Part shown: one piece after another, positions 36,691 through 45,579 of the stretch
Position numbering within the stretch: position 1 is the stretch's first letter
Layout of the letters: every line of letters starts with the position of its first letter
Assembly (NCBI RefSeq): GCF_018919385.1
Contig: NZ_JAHLMF010000006.1
Span: forward strand, 280,755 to 344,754
Source: Geomonas diazotrophica
Lineage (GTDB): Bacteria; Desulfobacterota; Desulfuromonadia; Geobacterales; Geobacteraceae
Length of the DNA: 64,000 nucleotides
Direction of reading: 5' to 3'
Made by a program: the position numbers and the translations under genes
The notes under the pieces: model-generated
Databases searched by the model: none
Told to the model about the DNA's origin: nothing
Seen by the model: only the letters and a program-made list of their open reading frames with translations

Positions 36691-38367
36691 ATGCTCAAGA
36701 ACATGAAGATTGGTACCAGGTTGATGCTCAGCTTCGGGCTCGTTGTCCTGCTGTTGGTCGGAGTTGCCGGCACCGGTTACTGGGGGGTCAAAGACGGCGA
36801 AAACACCATGGTCACAGTCCTTGACGGAGAAGCCAAGATCGCCGAGCACGCAGCCAGGGCCAGGGCCAACGTATTGGGGATGAGACGCTATGAAAAGGAC
36901 ATGTTCCTGAACATCACCGATGCTAAAAAGGTCGAGGAGTATTACGCCAAGTGGAACGAGGAGGCGGGCAAGACGGCCGAGCGCGTAGCGGATCTGGAGA
37001 AAGTGGTACGGGACAAGGAGGACGTGGAGAAGACCAAGATCATAAAGGAAAGCTTCGCCCTCTATAAGGCAGGCTTTGCGAAGGTGGCCGGCTCCATCCT
37101 CGATGGGAAGGTGAAGACACCGGCCGAGGCCAACGCCGCCGTTGGCGCTTTCAAGGATGAAACCCACAAGATGGAGAATACTGCTGTCGAGCTGGCGCAG
37201 GAAGGAAACAAGGCCATGCAGCAGGAAAAAGGAATGGTCCTGAAAGCGACCCAGCGGGTGGTCTTCCTGCTAATCACCATCTCCATAGTTGCCGTGCTGC
37301 TTGCAGTCGCCCTCAGTTTCCTGGTCACCGCCAGCATCAAAAAGCCGCTGCAGGTGGGGGTCGACACCGCCAACCGTCTTGCCGATGGTGACCTGACCTT
37401 CGAAATCGGCCAGACCTCGAAGGACGAGACGGGACAGTTGCTCGCCGCCATGCGCACCATGCTGAACAAGCTCAAAGAGGTGGTGACCGAAGTGAAAGCG
37501 GCCACCAACTACGTGGCGCAGGGGAGCCAGGAACTCTCCTCCAGTTCCGAGGAGATGTCGCAGGGGGCGAGCGAGCAGGCGGCGGCCGCCGAGGAAGCCT
37601 CTTCCAGCATGGAGCAGATGACGTCCAACATCCGCCAGAACGCCGACAACGCGATCCAGACCGAGAAGATCGCGGTGAAGTCCGCCGAAGACGCCAAGGA
37701 AGGGGGCAAGGCGGTACAGGAAACCGTCCATGCCATGAAGGAGATCGCCAGCAAGATCAATATCATCGAGGAGATCGCGCGCCAGACCAACCTCTTGGCC
37801 CTGAACGCGGCCATCGAGGCGGCCCGCGCCGGCGAGCACGGCAAGGGTTTCGCGGTCGTGGCAAGCGAGGTGAGGAAACTCGCGGAGCGGAGCCAGAAAG
37901 CAGCCGGTGAGATCTCCGAGCTCTCCGCCAACAGCGTGAACATCGCCGAGAAGGCAGGCGAACTCCTGTCCAAGATGGTTCCGGACATCCAGAAGACCGC
38001 GGAACTGGTCCAGGAAATCAGCGCCGCCAGCCGCGAACAGGATACCGGCGCCGAGCAGATCAACAAGGCGATCCAGCAACTCGACCAGGTCATCCAGCAA
38101 AACGCCAGCGCCTCCGAGGAGATGTCCTCCACCGCCGAGGAGCTCGCCTCGCAGGCCGAGCAGTTGCAAAGCACCATCGCCTTCTTCAAGACCGGCGATG
38201 AAGGTACGGCGAAGGCGAGAACGGTCCGCACCACGAAGGCGAAGGAGAGGCCGGGCATGAAGCAGATAACTGCTGCCAAGGCACCCGCGGCCCACGTCGG
38301 TGCCGGTCATATGGGTAAGGCCGTCGGCGCCGACCTGGAAATGGACGAGGATTTCGAGCGCTTCTAG
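36691..38367 (+). CDS. Methyl-accepting chemotaxis protein
   Basis: A 558-residue receptor. Membrane helices at about 11-30 and 190-213 flank a mostly helical periplasmic domain of about 160 residues resembling four-helix-bundle sensors. A HAMP domain follows (about 215-268), then a long coiled coil with the conserved tip [43 protein letters not shown] (positions about 384-426). Glu/Gln pairs in [17 protein letters not shown] and the C-terminal [14 protein letters not shown] are likely methylation sites. The last 45 residues are Lys/Ala-rich, then acidic, without a NWETF-like pentapeptide. I chose the ATG at 36691, eight bases after AAGGGGGG. The ligand is unknown. Confidence 0.94.
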   Translation: MLKNMKIGTRLMLSFGLVVLLLVGVAGTGYWGVKDGENTMVTVLDGEAKIAEHAARARANVLGMRRYEKDMFLNITDAKKVEEYYAKWNEEAGKTAERVADLEKVVRDKEDVEKTKIIKESFALYKAGFAKVAGSILDGKVKTPAEANAAVGAFKDETHKMENTAVELAQEGNKAMQQEKGMVLKATQRVVFLLITISIVAVLLAVALSFLVTASIKKPLQVGVDTANRLADGDLTFEIGQTSKDETGQLLAAMRTMLNKLKEVVTEVKAATNYVAQGSQELSSSSEEMSQGASEQAAAAEEASSSMEQMTSNIRQNADNAIQTEKIAVKSAEDAKEGGKAVQETVHAMKEIASKINIIEEIARQTNLLALNAAIEAARAGEHGKGFAVVASEVRKLAERSQKAAGEISELSANSVNIAEKAGELLSKMVPDIQKTAELVQEISAASREQDTGAEQINKAIQQLDQVIQQNASASEEMSSTAEELASQAEQLQSTIAFFKTGDEGTAKARTVRTTKAKERPGMKQITAAKAPAAHVGAGHMGKAVGADLEMDEDFERF

Positions 38368-38386
38368 GACCCGTCACGCATCGACG

Positions 38387-38442
38387 AAAAAGCCGGGTGC
38401 CCGGCGACCATGACGGTCGCCTGAGCACCCGGCTTTTTTTTT
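38387..38442 (+). terminator. Strong intrinsic terminator after the chemoreceptor gene
   Basis: GCCGGGTGC and GCACCCGGC pair around an inner GCGACC/GGTCGC stem, with AAAA before and nine T after the outer stem. Confidence 0.92.
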
Positions 38443-38462
38443 ACGCCTTGCAGTTCCCGCGG

Positions 38463-38771
38463 CTAGAGGAGCTCCACCTCGCTCGCTCTCACGATCAGCA
38501 GCGCCTGCCGGAAATCGGCAGTCAACTGCTGCCGGTACTTCCTCCACCAGGCCCGGTCCAGCTCCCTGGTCATCACCTCGTAGATGATGATGTCGTCCTG
38601 GACCGTGGTCTCCTTGGTCTCCTTCCAGAGTCCGCGTGCCGGGGAGCGCATGTAGGTGGTGATGCCGCCGAAGCGCTCCGAGAGCTCGTCACGCACCTTG
38701 AGGAACTCGTCCTGGGTGAACTGGTTACCCTCGTTGTCGTAAAGCGGCAGCAGGATCTGTATCAGGTGCAT
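38463..38771 (-). CDS. Conserved hypothetical protein, 102 residues
   Basis: The protein begins MHLIQILLPLYDNEGNQF and contains DELSERFGGITTYMRSPARG and ELDRAWWRKYRQQLTADF. It looks like a small alpha-beta fold, soluble, without Cys or signal peptide. I recognise no named family, though it resembles short conserved proteins with an LxPLxDxxGxxF start seen in proteobacteria. It follows the CBS-ACT protein by 15 bases on the same strand, so both probably share a transcript. Function unknown. Confidence 0.75.
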   Translation of the reverse strand: MHLIQILLPLYDNEGNQFTQDEFLKVRDELSERFGGITTYMRSPARGLWKETKETTVQDDIIIYEVMTRELDRAWWRKYRQQLTADFRQALLIVRASEVELL

Positions 38772-38786
38772 TTCACTCCCCTGCCG

Positions 38787-39440
38787 TCACGAGGTCTCGC
38801 GCACGTCCATGATCTCGCGCACGTGAGGCCGGATCGCCTCCACCAGCGTTTCCTTGGAGACCCCCTGCACCTTGAAGGTGTTCACCCAGGTGTCGGCCTG
38901 GTTGCCGTCGACCTCGCTGAAGCCAAGGCCGACGATGTTGCCGCCTGCCTCGTAGATGGTCTTGGTCACGTCGGCGAGGGTCCCCTTGGCACCGGTAGTG
39001 GCGACGGTGATGCGCACCCCCTGGCGGCGGCCGCCCAGGAGTTCAAGCAGGATGTTGAACAGATCGGATTCCGTGATGATCCCGACCAGCTTGCCCTCTT
39101 TGACTACCGGCAGGCCGCCGATCCTGCGATCCACCATGATGCGGGCAGCCTCCTCGAGCGGGGTGTCCTCGAAGACGGTGATCACGTCCTTCGCCATGCA
39201 CTTCTCCACGGTGAGCTTGGCCAAGAGGTCGTGGATCTCCCAGATGGCCAGCGAGGTAGCCGGCGACGGTGAGGCCTGGAGCAGGTCGCGGTCGGAAACG
39301 ATACCCACCAACAGCCCGGAGCGGTCTACTACGGGGAGGCGCCGGATCTTCTTTTCGCCCATCAGACGCAACGCCTCGGTCACCGAGATGTCGGGAATGA
39401 TGGTTATCGGGTTTTGAGTCATCCTGTCTCGTACAAGCAT
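38787..39440 (-). CDS. CBS-pair protein with C-terminal ACT domain (AcuB-like)
   Basis: A 217-residue regulatory protein. Two CBS domains (about 1-58, MTQNPITIIPDISVTEALRL; and 77-135, MAKDVITVFEDTPLEEAARI) form a Bateman module that usually senses adenine nucleotides. An ACT-like domain follows (about 143-210, ITVATTGAKGTLADVTKTIY). The arrangement matches AcuB, named from acetoin utilisation in Bacillus, but no acetoin gene is nearby, so the name is structural only. It probably forms an operon with the downstream 102-residue hypothetical protein. Confidence 0.88.
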   Translation of the reverse strand: MLVRDRMTQNPITIIPDISVTEALRLMGEKKIRRLPVVDRSGLLVGIVSDRDLLQASPSPATSLAIWEIHDLLAKLTVEKCMAKDVITVFEDTPLEEAARIMVDRRIGGLPVVKEGKLVGIITESDLFNILLELLGGRRQGVRITVATTGAKGTLADVTKTIYEAGGNIVGLGFSEVDGNQADTWVNTFKVQGVSKETLVEAIRPHVREIMDVRETS

Positions 39441-39478
39441 TGTGGCACCCTCCTAGGTTTGTTGTGCTGCAGCCGGCG

Positions 39479-40090
39479 TCACTGCCGGTTCATGGAATCA
39501 GAAGCTGGCATCGGTACCGCCTGGGGCTCGGCCGGCTCTCCGGCGGCCGGACCGGGGAGCTCGCGGTTCGAGGCTTTCTTCATCATGCTGACCGCGCGCT
39601 CCTTGATCTTCATGCTGCTCTCCACCATGTAGTCCACGTAGCTCTTGTAAAGAAAGACCATGACGCCGACGAAAAAGGAGATGTAGATCACCCTGGAGAG
39701 CATGGGCGAAGAGAGCCATGAGGCGAGTTTGCCGACCCCGACGAAGAGGGCGGCGATAGCGGCGACCACCAGCAGCGGCTTGAGCCAGAGGTGGCGCGCG
39801 GTAAGTTGGGCGAAGCGTCCCGGCGGCGCGGCCGGCGCCTCCTGCTGCGCGGACGGGCTCTCCGGCGCCGCTTGAGAGGCATCTGGCGCCTGTCCGGCGG
39901 GTTGTTTTTTGGGATCCTCGCGGGTCACCTTCATGGTGGAGCGGTACTTGGCCGGGACAGCCTGCAGCTTGTTGGTCATGTGGACAGTACCGCGGTTGTC
40001 GGTGTAGCTGTAATAGTCGGCGAGGAGCCGAGAGGGAAGTGCGCAGATGATGAGCGCACCGAGCAGCAGGAAAAGCAGTGACTTGTTCAC
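39479..40090 (-). CDS. DUF4124-type membrane protein
   Basis: A 203-residue protein. A signal peptide or anchor (LLFLLLGALIICALPSRLLA) precedes a DUF4124 segment, YYSYTDNRGTVHMTNKLQAV, which is the typical 'YxYxDxxGxxHxTN' beta motif of the family. A Pro/Ala/Gln-rich linker follows (about 60-92), then two membrane helices (about 105-122 and 133-150) and a basic C-terminal tail. DUF4124 is common in the envelope proteins of proteobacteria and its role is unknown. The C-terminal helices are unusual for the family. Monocistronic as far as can be seen. Confidence 0.8.
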   Translation of the reverse strand: MNKSLLFLLLGALIICALPSRLLADYYSYTDNRGTVHMTNKLQAVPAKYRSTMKVTREDPKKQPAGQAPDASQAAPESPSAQQEAPAAPPGRFAQLTARHLWLKPLLVVAAIAALFVGVGKLASWLSSPMLSRVIYISFFVGVMVFLYKSYVDYMVESSMKIKERAVSMMKKASNRELPGPAAGEPAEPQAVPMPASDSMNRQ

Positions 40091-40149
40091 CTTCCCCCCT
40101 TGCAGCGACGGGTGGCCGCCGCCATTTCAATGTAATTGCATCGCAGGTC

Positions 40150-41022
40150 CTACGGCAGCAGTCCTTGCACCAGGTCGAGCACCGCCTGGTCTCGGTTCAG
40201 CGTGTAAATGTGCACCCCGGGGACGCCGGCCGCCAGCAGTTCCTCGGCCTGCCTCCGTGCGTGGGCCACCCCGACCTTCTGGACGGCGGCTGCCCCCCCC
40301 GCCCGGTCGGCAGCCTCCAGCTCGGCCAGGTAGGCCGCCGGGAGGCTCGCTCCGCAAAGGGAGATGATGCGCTGGATCACCTTGAGGCTCACCACCGGGA
40401 TGATACCGGGAATGATAGGCTTGTCAATGCCGATGGAACGGGCCTTGGCGACGAAATCGAAGTAGAGCTTGTTGTCGAAAAAGAGCTGGGTGATGGCGAA
40501 GTCGCCCCCCTGGTCCAGCTTCAGCTTCAGGTACCCCAGATCGTGCTCGGCGTCGACCGCCTCAGGATGCACCTCGGGATACCCCGCCACGCCGATCCCC
40601 ATGCCGGGGTGGGACTCTTTGATGAAAGCGGCGAGGTCGGAAGCGTGCAAGAGCGTCCGGCAGGCGGAGAACTCGGGGGGAGCGTCCTTGGGGAGGTCTC
40701 CCCGCAGGGCCAGGACGTCGTTCACCCCGGCCTCGGCGAGGCTGTCCAGGAAGAGCTGCAGGTCGCCGCGGTAGGCGCCGATGCAGGTCAGGTGGGCCAT
40801 CGTGTCCAGGCCGTGCTCACTTTTCAACCGGCTCACGATCTCGAGGGTGTCCCCCTGGGTGCTGCCGCCGGCACCGTAGGTAACCGAGGCGAAGAGCGGC
40901 TTTAGCTGGGCCAGGCGATCGACCACCTGGAAGAAGCCGGGCCATTCGTTCTTGTCTTTAGGCGGGAAAAACTCAAAAGAGATGAACTGACTACCGCAGT
41001 TCATCTTGTCGACTATCTTCAT
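40150..41022 (-). CDS. metF: Methylenetetrahydrofolate reductase MetF
   Basis: A 290-residue flavoenzyme of the methionine and one-carbon pathway, reducing methylene-THF to methyl-THF. Family markers are ISFEFFPPKD near residue 15 (catalytic Glu), SVTYGAGGS, HLTCIGAYRGD, LALRGD(L)PK, YPEVHPEA and FDNKLYFDFV. I chose the ATG at 41022 because GTGGAG lies upstream and the protein then begins near the usual family start; an upstream extension has no similarity. It is divergent from the ABC-F gene. In acetogens and some anaerobes MetF also works in the Wood-Ljungdahl route, but no partner genes are nearby. Confidence 0.95.
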   Translation of the reverse strand: MKIVDKMNCGSQFISFEFFPPKDKNEWPGFFQVVDRLAQLKPLFASVTYGAGGSTQGDTLEIVSRLKSEHGLDTMAHLTCIGAYRGDLQLFLDSLAEAGVNDVLALRGDLPKDAPPEFSACRTLLHASDLAAFIKESHPGMGIGVAGYPEVHPEAVDAEHDLGYLKLKLDQGGDFAITQLFFDNKLYFDFVAKARSIGIDKPIIPGIIPVVSLKVIQRIISLCGASLPAAYLAELEAADRAGGAAAVQKVGVAHARRQAEELLAAGVPGVHIYTLNRDQAVLDLVQGLLP

Positions 41023-41205
41023 GTATGCTCCACGGGTTGCCCAGGCCTTGGACGGCGTTTCGGCACCGGCCGGATCGACCGAGGCAGGCATCTTTGACTC
41101 CTCGACAGCGCTGGGCGTGACTTTAGCATTTTTTTATAAGAAAAGCGACTGCGCCGTACTGCGGCACGGGTACGGTTAAAATCGTGTCAGAAGAGAAAAA
41201 AGACG

Positions 41206-41235
41206 TTGCTCAGCCAGTCGCAGCAATGGTATAAA
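41206..41235 (+). promoter_or_regulatory. Putative sigma70 promoter for the ABC-F gene
   Basis: TTGCTC and TATAAA are 18 bases apart. The predicted start is near 41242, only about six bases before a terminator-like hairpin. Confidence 0.55.
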
Positions 41236-41247
41236 TACGAGATTCAC

Positions 41248-41280
41248 GACCACAGGCTATCCTGTGGTCTTTTCATTTTT
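41248..41280 (+). terminator. Leader hairpin with T tract ahead of the ABC-F gene
   Basis: GACCACAGG, a CTAT loop and CCTGTGGTC form a perfect nine-pair stem followed by TTTTCATTTTT, then GAAGGAG and the ABC-F ATG at 41297. No plus-strand gene lies upstream (metF is divergent), so the hairpin belongs to the ABC-F leader. It may attenuate transcription or protect the 5' end. Confidence 0.65.
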
Positions 41281-41296
41281 CGCAGAAGGAGCAAGC

Positions 41297-42931
41297 ATGA
41301 TCAGCGCATCAAACGTCACCCTGTCCTATGGCAAGAGGGTTCTGTTCAAAGACGTAAACATAAAGTTCACCCCGGGCAACTGCTACGGCCTGATCGGGGC
41401 CAACGGCGCCGGCAAGTCGACCTTCCTCAAGATCCTTTCCGGGGAAATCGATCCTGACAAGGGGGAGATCTCGGTCGGCAAAGGGAGGGTCGCGGTCCTC
41501 AAGCAGGACCAGTTCGCCTACGACGAGCACACCGTCTTCAACACGGTGATCATGGGGCACAAGAAGCTCTACGAGGTGATGGCTGAGCGCGAGGCCATCT
41601 ACTCCAAACCCGAGTTCAGCGAGGAGGACGGCATCCGTTCCGCCGAACTGGAGGCGGAGTTCGCCGAGATGAACGGCTACGAAGCCGAGAGCGAGGCGGC
41701 GGTGCTCCTGAACGGCCTGGGGATACCGGAGGAGCTGCGCGGCAAGCTGATGAAGGAACTGGAAGCGGGCGAGAAGGTGCGCGTGCTCCTGGCACAGGCC
41801 CTCTTCGGCAATCCGGACGTGCTCCTTTTGGACGAGCCGACCAACCACCTGGACCTGAAATCGATCGCCTGGCTGGAGGATTTCCTGTACCGCTTCCAGA
41901 ACACCGTGATCGTGGTTTCCCACGACCGCCACTTTCTGAACCAGGTCTGCACCCACATAGCCGACATTGACTTCAGCCGCATCCAGGTCTACGTCGGCAA
42001 CTACGACTTCTGGTACCAGGCAAGCCAGCTGAACCTGAAGCAGCGCCAGGACGAGAACCGCAAGGTCCAGGACAAGGCCGCCGAGTTGAAGGAGTTCATC
42101 CAGCGCTTCTCCTCCAACGCATCGAAGGCGAAGCAGGCGACCTCCAGGAAGAAACTCCTCGAGAAGCTCACCATCGAGGACATGCCGGTCTCTTCCCGCA
42201 AGTACCCGTGGGTGGTGTTCAAACCGGAGCGCCCCTGCGGCGACATCATTCTCGAGGTGAAAGGCCTCTCAAAGGCGGTGGACGGCGTGCAGGTGTTCAA
42301 GGACCTGGACCTGATCGTGAGAAAGGGCGACAAGATCGCCTTTGTCGGGAGCAGCTCACTGGCGAAGACCACCCTGTTCCAGATCCTCGCCGGCGAAGTG
42401 GAGCCGGACGAGGGGACCTTCCGCTGGGGCGTGACCATCACCAGCGCCTATTTCCCGAAGGAGAACGGCGACTATTTCAAGAGTGACCTGAACCTCATCG
42501 AGTGGCTCGGGCAGTACTCCCCCCCCACCGAGGGAGAGAGCTTCGCACGCGGCTTTTTGGGGAGGATGCTCTTCTCAGGCGACGAGGCGACCAAGAAGAC
42601 CAGCGTCCTCTCCGGTGGCGAGCGGGTGCGTTGCATGCTCTCCAGGATGATGCTGACCGGCGCCAACGCCCTCATCCTGGACGAACCCACCAACCACCTG
42701 GACCTGGAGTCGATCACCGCCCTGAACAACGGGCTCATCTCCTACACCGAGGTGGTGCTCTTCGCCTCCCACGACCACGAGTTCGTCTCCACCGTGGCCA
42801 ACAGGATCATCGAGATCACGCCGGGCGGCATCATCGACCGCGACATGAACTTCGACGATTACCTCGAGGACGCCGACGTCATCGCCGAGCGCGATAGACT
42901 CTGCAACGGTCACGCGGAGTTGAGCCTGTAA
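41297..42931 (+). CDS. ABC-F family ATPase with degenerate second Walker A
   Basis: A 544-residue cytosolic protein with two nucleotide-binding domains and no membrane segments. NBD1 has GANGAGKSTFL, the signature LEAGEKVRVLLAQALF and LLLDEPTNHLD. A charged linker (about 240-300) follows. NBD2 has a Walker A of GSSSLAKTTLFQ, where Ala replaces the Gly before Lys-Thr, plus LSGGERVRCMLSRMML and LILDEPTNHLD. ABC-F proteins bind the ribosome and regulate or rescue translation; some give antibiotic resistance. The exact subfamily is near YbiT/YkpA. GAAGGAG precedes the ATG and a leader hairpin lies upstream. Confidence 0.93.
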   Translation: MISASNVTLSYGKRVLFKDVNIKFTPGNCYGLIGANGAGKSTFLKILSGEIDPDKGEISVGKGRVAVLKQDQFAYDEHTVFNTVIMGHKKLYEVMAEREAIYSKPEFSEEDGIRSAELEAEFAEMNGYEAESEAAVLLNGLGIPEELRGKLMKELEAGEKVRVLLAQALFGNPDVLLLDEPTNHLDLKSIAWLEDFLYRFQNTVIVVSHDRHFLNQVCTHIADIDFSRIQVYVGNYDFWYQASQLNLKQRQDENRKVQDKAAELKEFIQRFSSNASKAKQATSRKKLLEKLTIEDMPVSSRKYPWVVFKPERPCGDIILEVKGLSKAVDGVQVFKDLDLIVRKGDKIAFVGSSSLAKTTLFQILAGEVEPDEGTFRWGVTITSAYFPKENGDYFKSDLNLIEWLGQYSPPTEGESFARGFLGRMLFSGDEATKKTSVLSGGERVRCMLSRMMLTGANALILDEPTNHLDLESITALNNGLISYTEVVLFASHDHEFVSTVANRIIEITPGGIIDRDMNFDDYLEDADVIAERDRLCNGHAELSL

Positions 42932-42962
42932 CAGGGATAAAAGGGATAAGGAAAGAGGTAAA

Positions 42963-42994
42963 GGGGGCTCCGGTAAACGGAGCCCCCTTTTTTG
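42963..42994 (+). terminator. Intrinsic terminator after the ABC-F gene
   Basis: GGGGGCTCCG, a GTAAA loop and CGGAGCCCCC form a perfect 10-pair stem followed by seven T. Confidence 0.93.
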
Positions 42995-43012
42995 TGTTGT
43001 GTGCGCCAAGAT

Positions 43013-43200
43013 CTTCCCCACTCCCCCCTCCCCCTCCGGGGGGAGGGGCGTAGGACGCGGAGTGTTCTGTCTGGCTCCCCTCGCCCTCCGGGAGAGGGGC
43101 AGGGGTGAGGGCGCTGCAGTATGCGAGATCTCCCTTCGTGGCATGGCCCTCACCCGCCCTGCGGGCACCCTCCCCCGGAGGGGGAGGGCTAAGGGGGAAA
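43013..43200. repeat. GC-rich palindromic interspersed repeat, two to three copies
   Basis: Successive palindromes built on CCCCTCCCCCTCCGGGGGGA, CCCTCGCCCTCCGGGAGAGGG and CCCTCACCCGCCCTGCGGG-like cores sit between convergent ABC-F and MarC genes. The same CCCTC/GAGGG theme recurs at 23054-23240, 55334-55354 and 58911-58933. Confidence 0.75.
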
Positions 43201-43215
43201 TATCTAGGCGCCGAT

Positions 43216-43815
43216 CTACAGGAAGTTGCGGACCCCGGTGAAGACGATCTGGGCGGCGAGCGCCGCGACGAAGAGGCCGGTCAGCTTGCTCAGGATGGTG
43301 ATCCCCTTCTTACCGACGATATGCTCGATGAAGGAGGCGCACACCAGCAGGATGCCGACGCAGAGGACCGCCATGGCGAGGGCGGCGAGACCTACGATGA
43401 CCTGCCAGTTGTGCTGCACCTCGGCGCCCATGACCAGCAGCGCACCGGTCGTCCCGGGGCCGACCGTGACGGGGATCGCCAAGGGCACCACCGAGATGGC
43501 GCCGCGCTTTTCGCTGGGAGGCGCGCTGTCATCGCCGTGCACCATGTGCACCGCCGAGAGGAAGAGGAGGCTCCCCGCCCCGATCCTGAAGGAGTCGAGC
43601 GTGATCCCGAACAGGGAGAACAGGGTGTTGCCGAAGGAGTACAGGACGAAGCAGGCAACCAGGACCGCGAGGGTCACCCTGAGGGCGGTGGCGCGCCGCT
43701 CACGGGCGGTGAGCTCGGGGGTCATGGCCAGGAAGGTGGAGAGTACGAAGAAGGGGGTGAGCAGGAAGAAGAACCTGATCCACACGGTAAAGAAAAAATC
43801 CGAATAAGCTTCCAT
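43216..43815 (-). CDS. MarC family integral membrane protein
   Basis: A 199-residue protein with about six membrane helices. Family markers are the N-terminal FFLLTPFFVLSTFLAMTPEL and the PLAIPVTVGPGTTGALLVMG motif (about 110-130), very conserved in MarC/UPF0056. MarC was once linked to multiple antibiotic resistance, which later work did not support, so its transport role is unknown. The gene is monocistronic on the minus strand, flanked by interspersed repeats on both sides. Confidence 0.93.
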   Translation of the reverse strand: MEAYSDFFFTVWIRFFFLLTPFFVLSTFLAMTPELTARERRATALRVTLAVLVACFVLYSFGNTLFSLFGITLDSFRIGAGSLLFLSAVHMVHGDDSAPPSEKRGAISVVPLAIPVTVGPGTTGALLVMGAEVQHNWQVIVGLAALAMAVLCVGILLVCASFIEHIVGKKGITILSKLTGLFVAALAAQIVFTGVRNFL

Positions 43816-43883
43816 CCTGTAACTAACTCTCCTTTATTACGGACTCCGCCGTGGTAGTGGAAGCAGTCGGCAGGGCCAAAGTG

Positions 43884-43911
43884 GTAGGGGCGAATAATTA
43901 TTCGCCCCTAC
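43884..43911. repeat. Perfect 28-base palindrome, dispersed element
   Basis: The sequence GTAGGGGCGAATAA and its complement meet at a central AATT and end in CCCCTAC. It is followed by AGACAC. The imperfect palindrome at 5485-5509 shares the CCCCTACAG right end. It lies between MarC and the quinone oxidoreductase gene. Confidence 0.8.
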
Positions 43912-43949
43912 AGACACCCGCACGCCTGCCCCCACCAAGGGGAGGTCCG

Positions 43950-44939
43950 CTATTGCGCTATCTTCAGCACGATCTTGCCGAAGTGCTTGTCTTCTTCCAT
44001 CATCCGGTGCGCCTCGACCACCTGGTCGATGGGGAACACCTTCTCGATGATCGGCACGATGGTGCGGTCCGCAAACTTGGGCATGGCGCGACGCACGAAC
44101 TCGGCCGCGATCTCCCCCTTCTCGGAGACCGGACGGGAGCGGAGCACGCTGCCGATGATCTGCTGGCGCTTGACCATCATGAGCGCAAGGTTCAGCTCCG
44201 CCTTGATGCCGGAGATGACGCCGATGACGACCAGCCTCCCCTTGTACCCCAGGGAGTTCATGTTGGGGGCCAGGTACTTGGCACCGACGTGGTCGAGGAT
44301 CACGTCCACCCCCTTCTTGTTGGTGAACTCCTTGACCGCCTCACTGAAGTCAGGGGTCTCGCGGAAGTTGATCACCAGGTCCGCGCCCAGCTCCTTGACT
44401 CGTTCGAGCTTCTCCGGGGATGCGGTCACGATCAGCTTCGCGTTGGGCACCAGGGCCTTGCAAAGCTGGATCGCCGCGGTGTTCACCCCCCCGCCGCCGC
44501 CATGCAGGATCGCGGTCTGGCCATCCTCGAGCCCGCCGATCATGAACACGTTGAGAAACGCGGTGATGTAGGACTCGCAGATGCAGGCCGCCTCCTCGAA
44601 GCTGACCGTCTCCGGGATCGGCATCAGGTGGTTGGCGTAGGCCACGGCGTACTCGGCATAACCGCCGCCCCCTACCAGAGACACCACGCGGTCGCCCACT
44701 TTCCAGCCGGTGACACCGGCCCCCAGCTCCTCGACGACGCCGGCCACCTCGAGCCCCAGGATCTCGGAGTCGCCGGGCGGGGGGGGATATTTCCCCTCAC
44801 GCTGCACCAGGTCGGGGCGGTTGATCGAGGTGGCGTGAACCTTGATCAGCACCTCGTTTTCCTTGGGGGCAGGTCTGTCCACCTCGCCCACCTTGAGCAC
44901 CTCGACGCCGCCGAAACCTTCCATCAGTACCGCTTTCAT
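43950..44939 (-). CDS. NAD(P)H:quinone oxidoreductase, MDR family (QOR/TP53I3-like)
   Basis: A 329-residue medium-chain dehydrogenase/reductase without the structural or catalytic Zn cysteines, placing it in the quinone oxidoreductase branch. Markers are SINRPDLVQREGKYPPPPGD (about 50-70), ILGLEVAGVV, VGDRVVSLVGGGGYAEY and the nucleotide-binding AILHGGGGGVNTAAIQLCK (about 140-160). Members reduce quinones or enones with NADPH. The sequence is close to PIG3/TP53I3-type enzymes. No operon partner is apparent; the physiological substrate is unknown. Confidence 0.9.
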   Translation of the reverse strand: MKAVLMEGFGGVEVLKVGEVDRPAPKENEVLIKVHATSINRPDLVQREGKYPPPPGDSEILGLEVAGVVEELGAGVTGWKVGDRVVSLVGGGGYAEYAVAYANHLMPIPETVSFEEAACICESYITAFLNVFMIGGLEDGQTAILHGGGGGVNTAAIQLCKALVPNAKLIVTASPEKLERVKELGADLVINFRETPDFSEAVKEFTNKKGVDVILDHVGAKYLAPNMNSLGYKGRLVVIGVISGIKAELNLALMMVKRQQIIGSVLRSRPVSEKGEIAAEFVRRAMPKFADRTIVPIIEKVFPIDQVVEAHRMMEEDKHFGKIVLKIAQ

Positions 44940-45066
44940 GGCCTTCCTCCTGTATCGATTGAATTCATGGCAGCCGAGTCACTCGGCCACGATAGTGTAT
45001 ACGGCGCACACTATCTCAAAAATGTGCGCCCTTTATCAATGGAATTTTCTCAGGAGGAGGAAAAAG

Positions 45067-45435
45067 TCAGCGGAATTTTATGGCAGTCCCCCGGGCGGTA
45101 ATCTCGCTCTTGGGGAAGAAGATGTAGGTGTCCATCTCCACTTTGACTTCGGGCAGGATCACGGCATCGGCTCCGATCTTCGCCGCCTCGGCACGCAGTG
45201 CGTCGTTGGCCCAGCTGTAATCGGCAGGGGTGAGGTCCTCCTTGTCGCCGTAGCGCACGCGGTGCACCTCGATGGTCCCCACCTTCTTGTAGGGGCGCAG
45301 TAGTTCGTCCTGTGCCAGTACGGGCGGGGCATCGCGTCTGATGGCCAGCTTGGTGCAGCCGAGGGCGGACAGCATGAGGCAAAGCAGCAAAAACAGAGGC
45401 GAGAAGTGTTTAAGCGTGCGGTAGAACAGGTCCAT
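45067..45435 (-). CDS. Putative lipoprotein of unknown function
   Basis: A 122-residue protein. The N-terminus MDLFYRTLKHFSPLFLLLCL ends in a lipobox LSALGC, so Cys at about 27 is probably lipidated. The mature domain (LRPYKKVGTIEVHRVRYGDK, and NDALRAEAAKIGADAVILPE) resembles small envelope lipoproteins of the DUF4156/YjgL-like type in its 'GADAVI' strand, but the family is not certain. I chose the ATG at 45435, after AGGGAGAG. It is divergent from yebC. Confidence 0.7.
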   Translation of the reverse strand: MDLFYRTLKHFSPLFLLLCLMLSALGCTKLAIRRDAPPVLAQDELLRPYKKVGTIEVHRVRYGDKEDLTPADYSWANDALRAEAAKIGADAVILPEVKVEMDTYIFFPKSEITARGTAIKFR

Positions 45436-45579
45436 GATCTCTCCCTGACGGAGTTGAATCCCCGCTTCATGCGGGTTCAGCCGCACAGTTTAACTGCCAT
45501 TTTCCCACTTTACAACACTCTTTTGGCCGTGCTAGTATTTCGCGTTTCATTCACAAACTGATCGGAAAGGAAGCGGATC

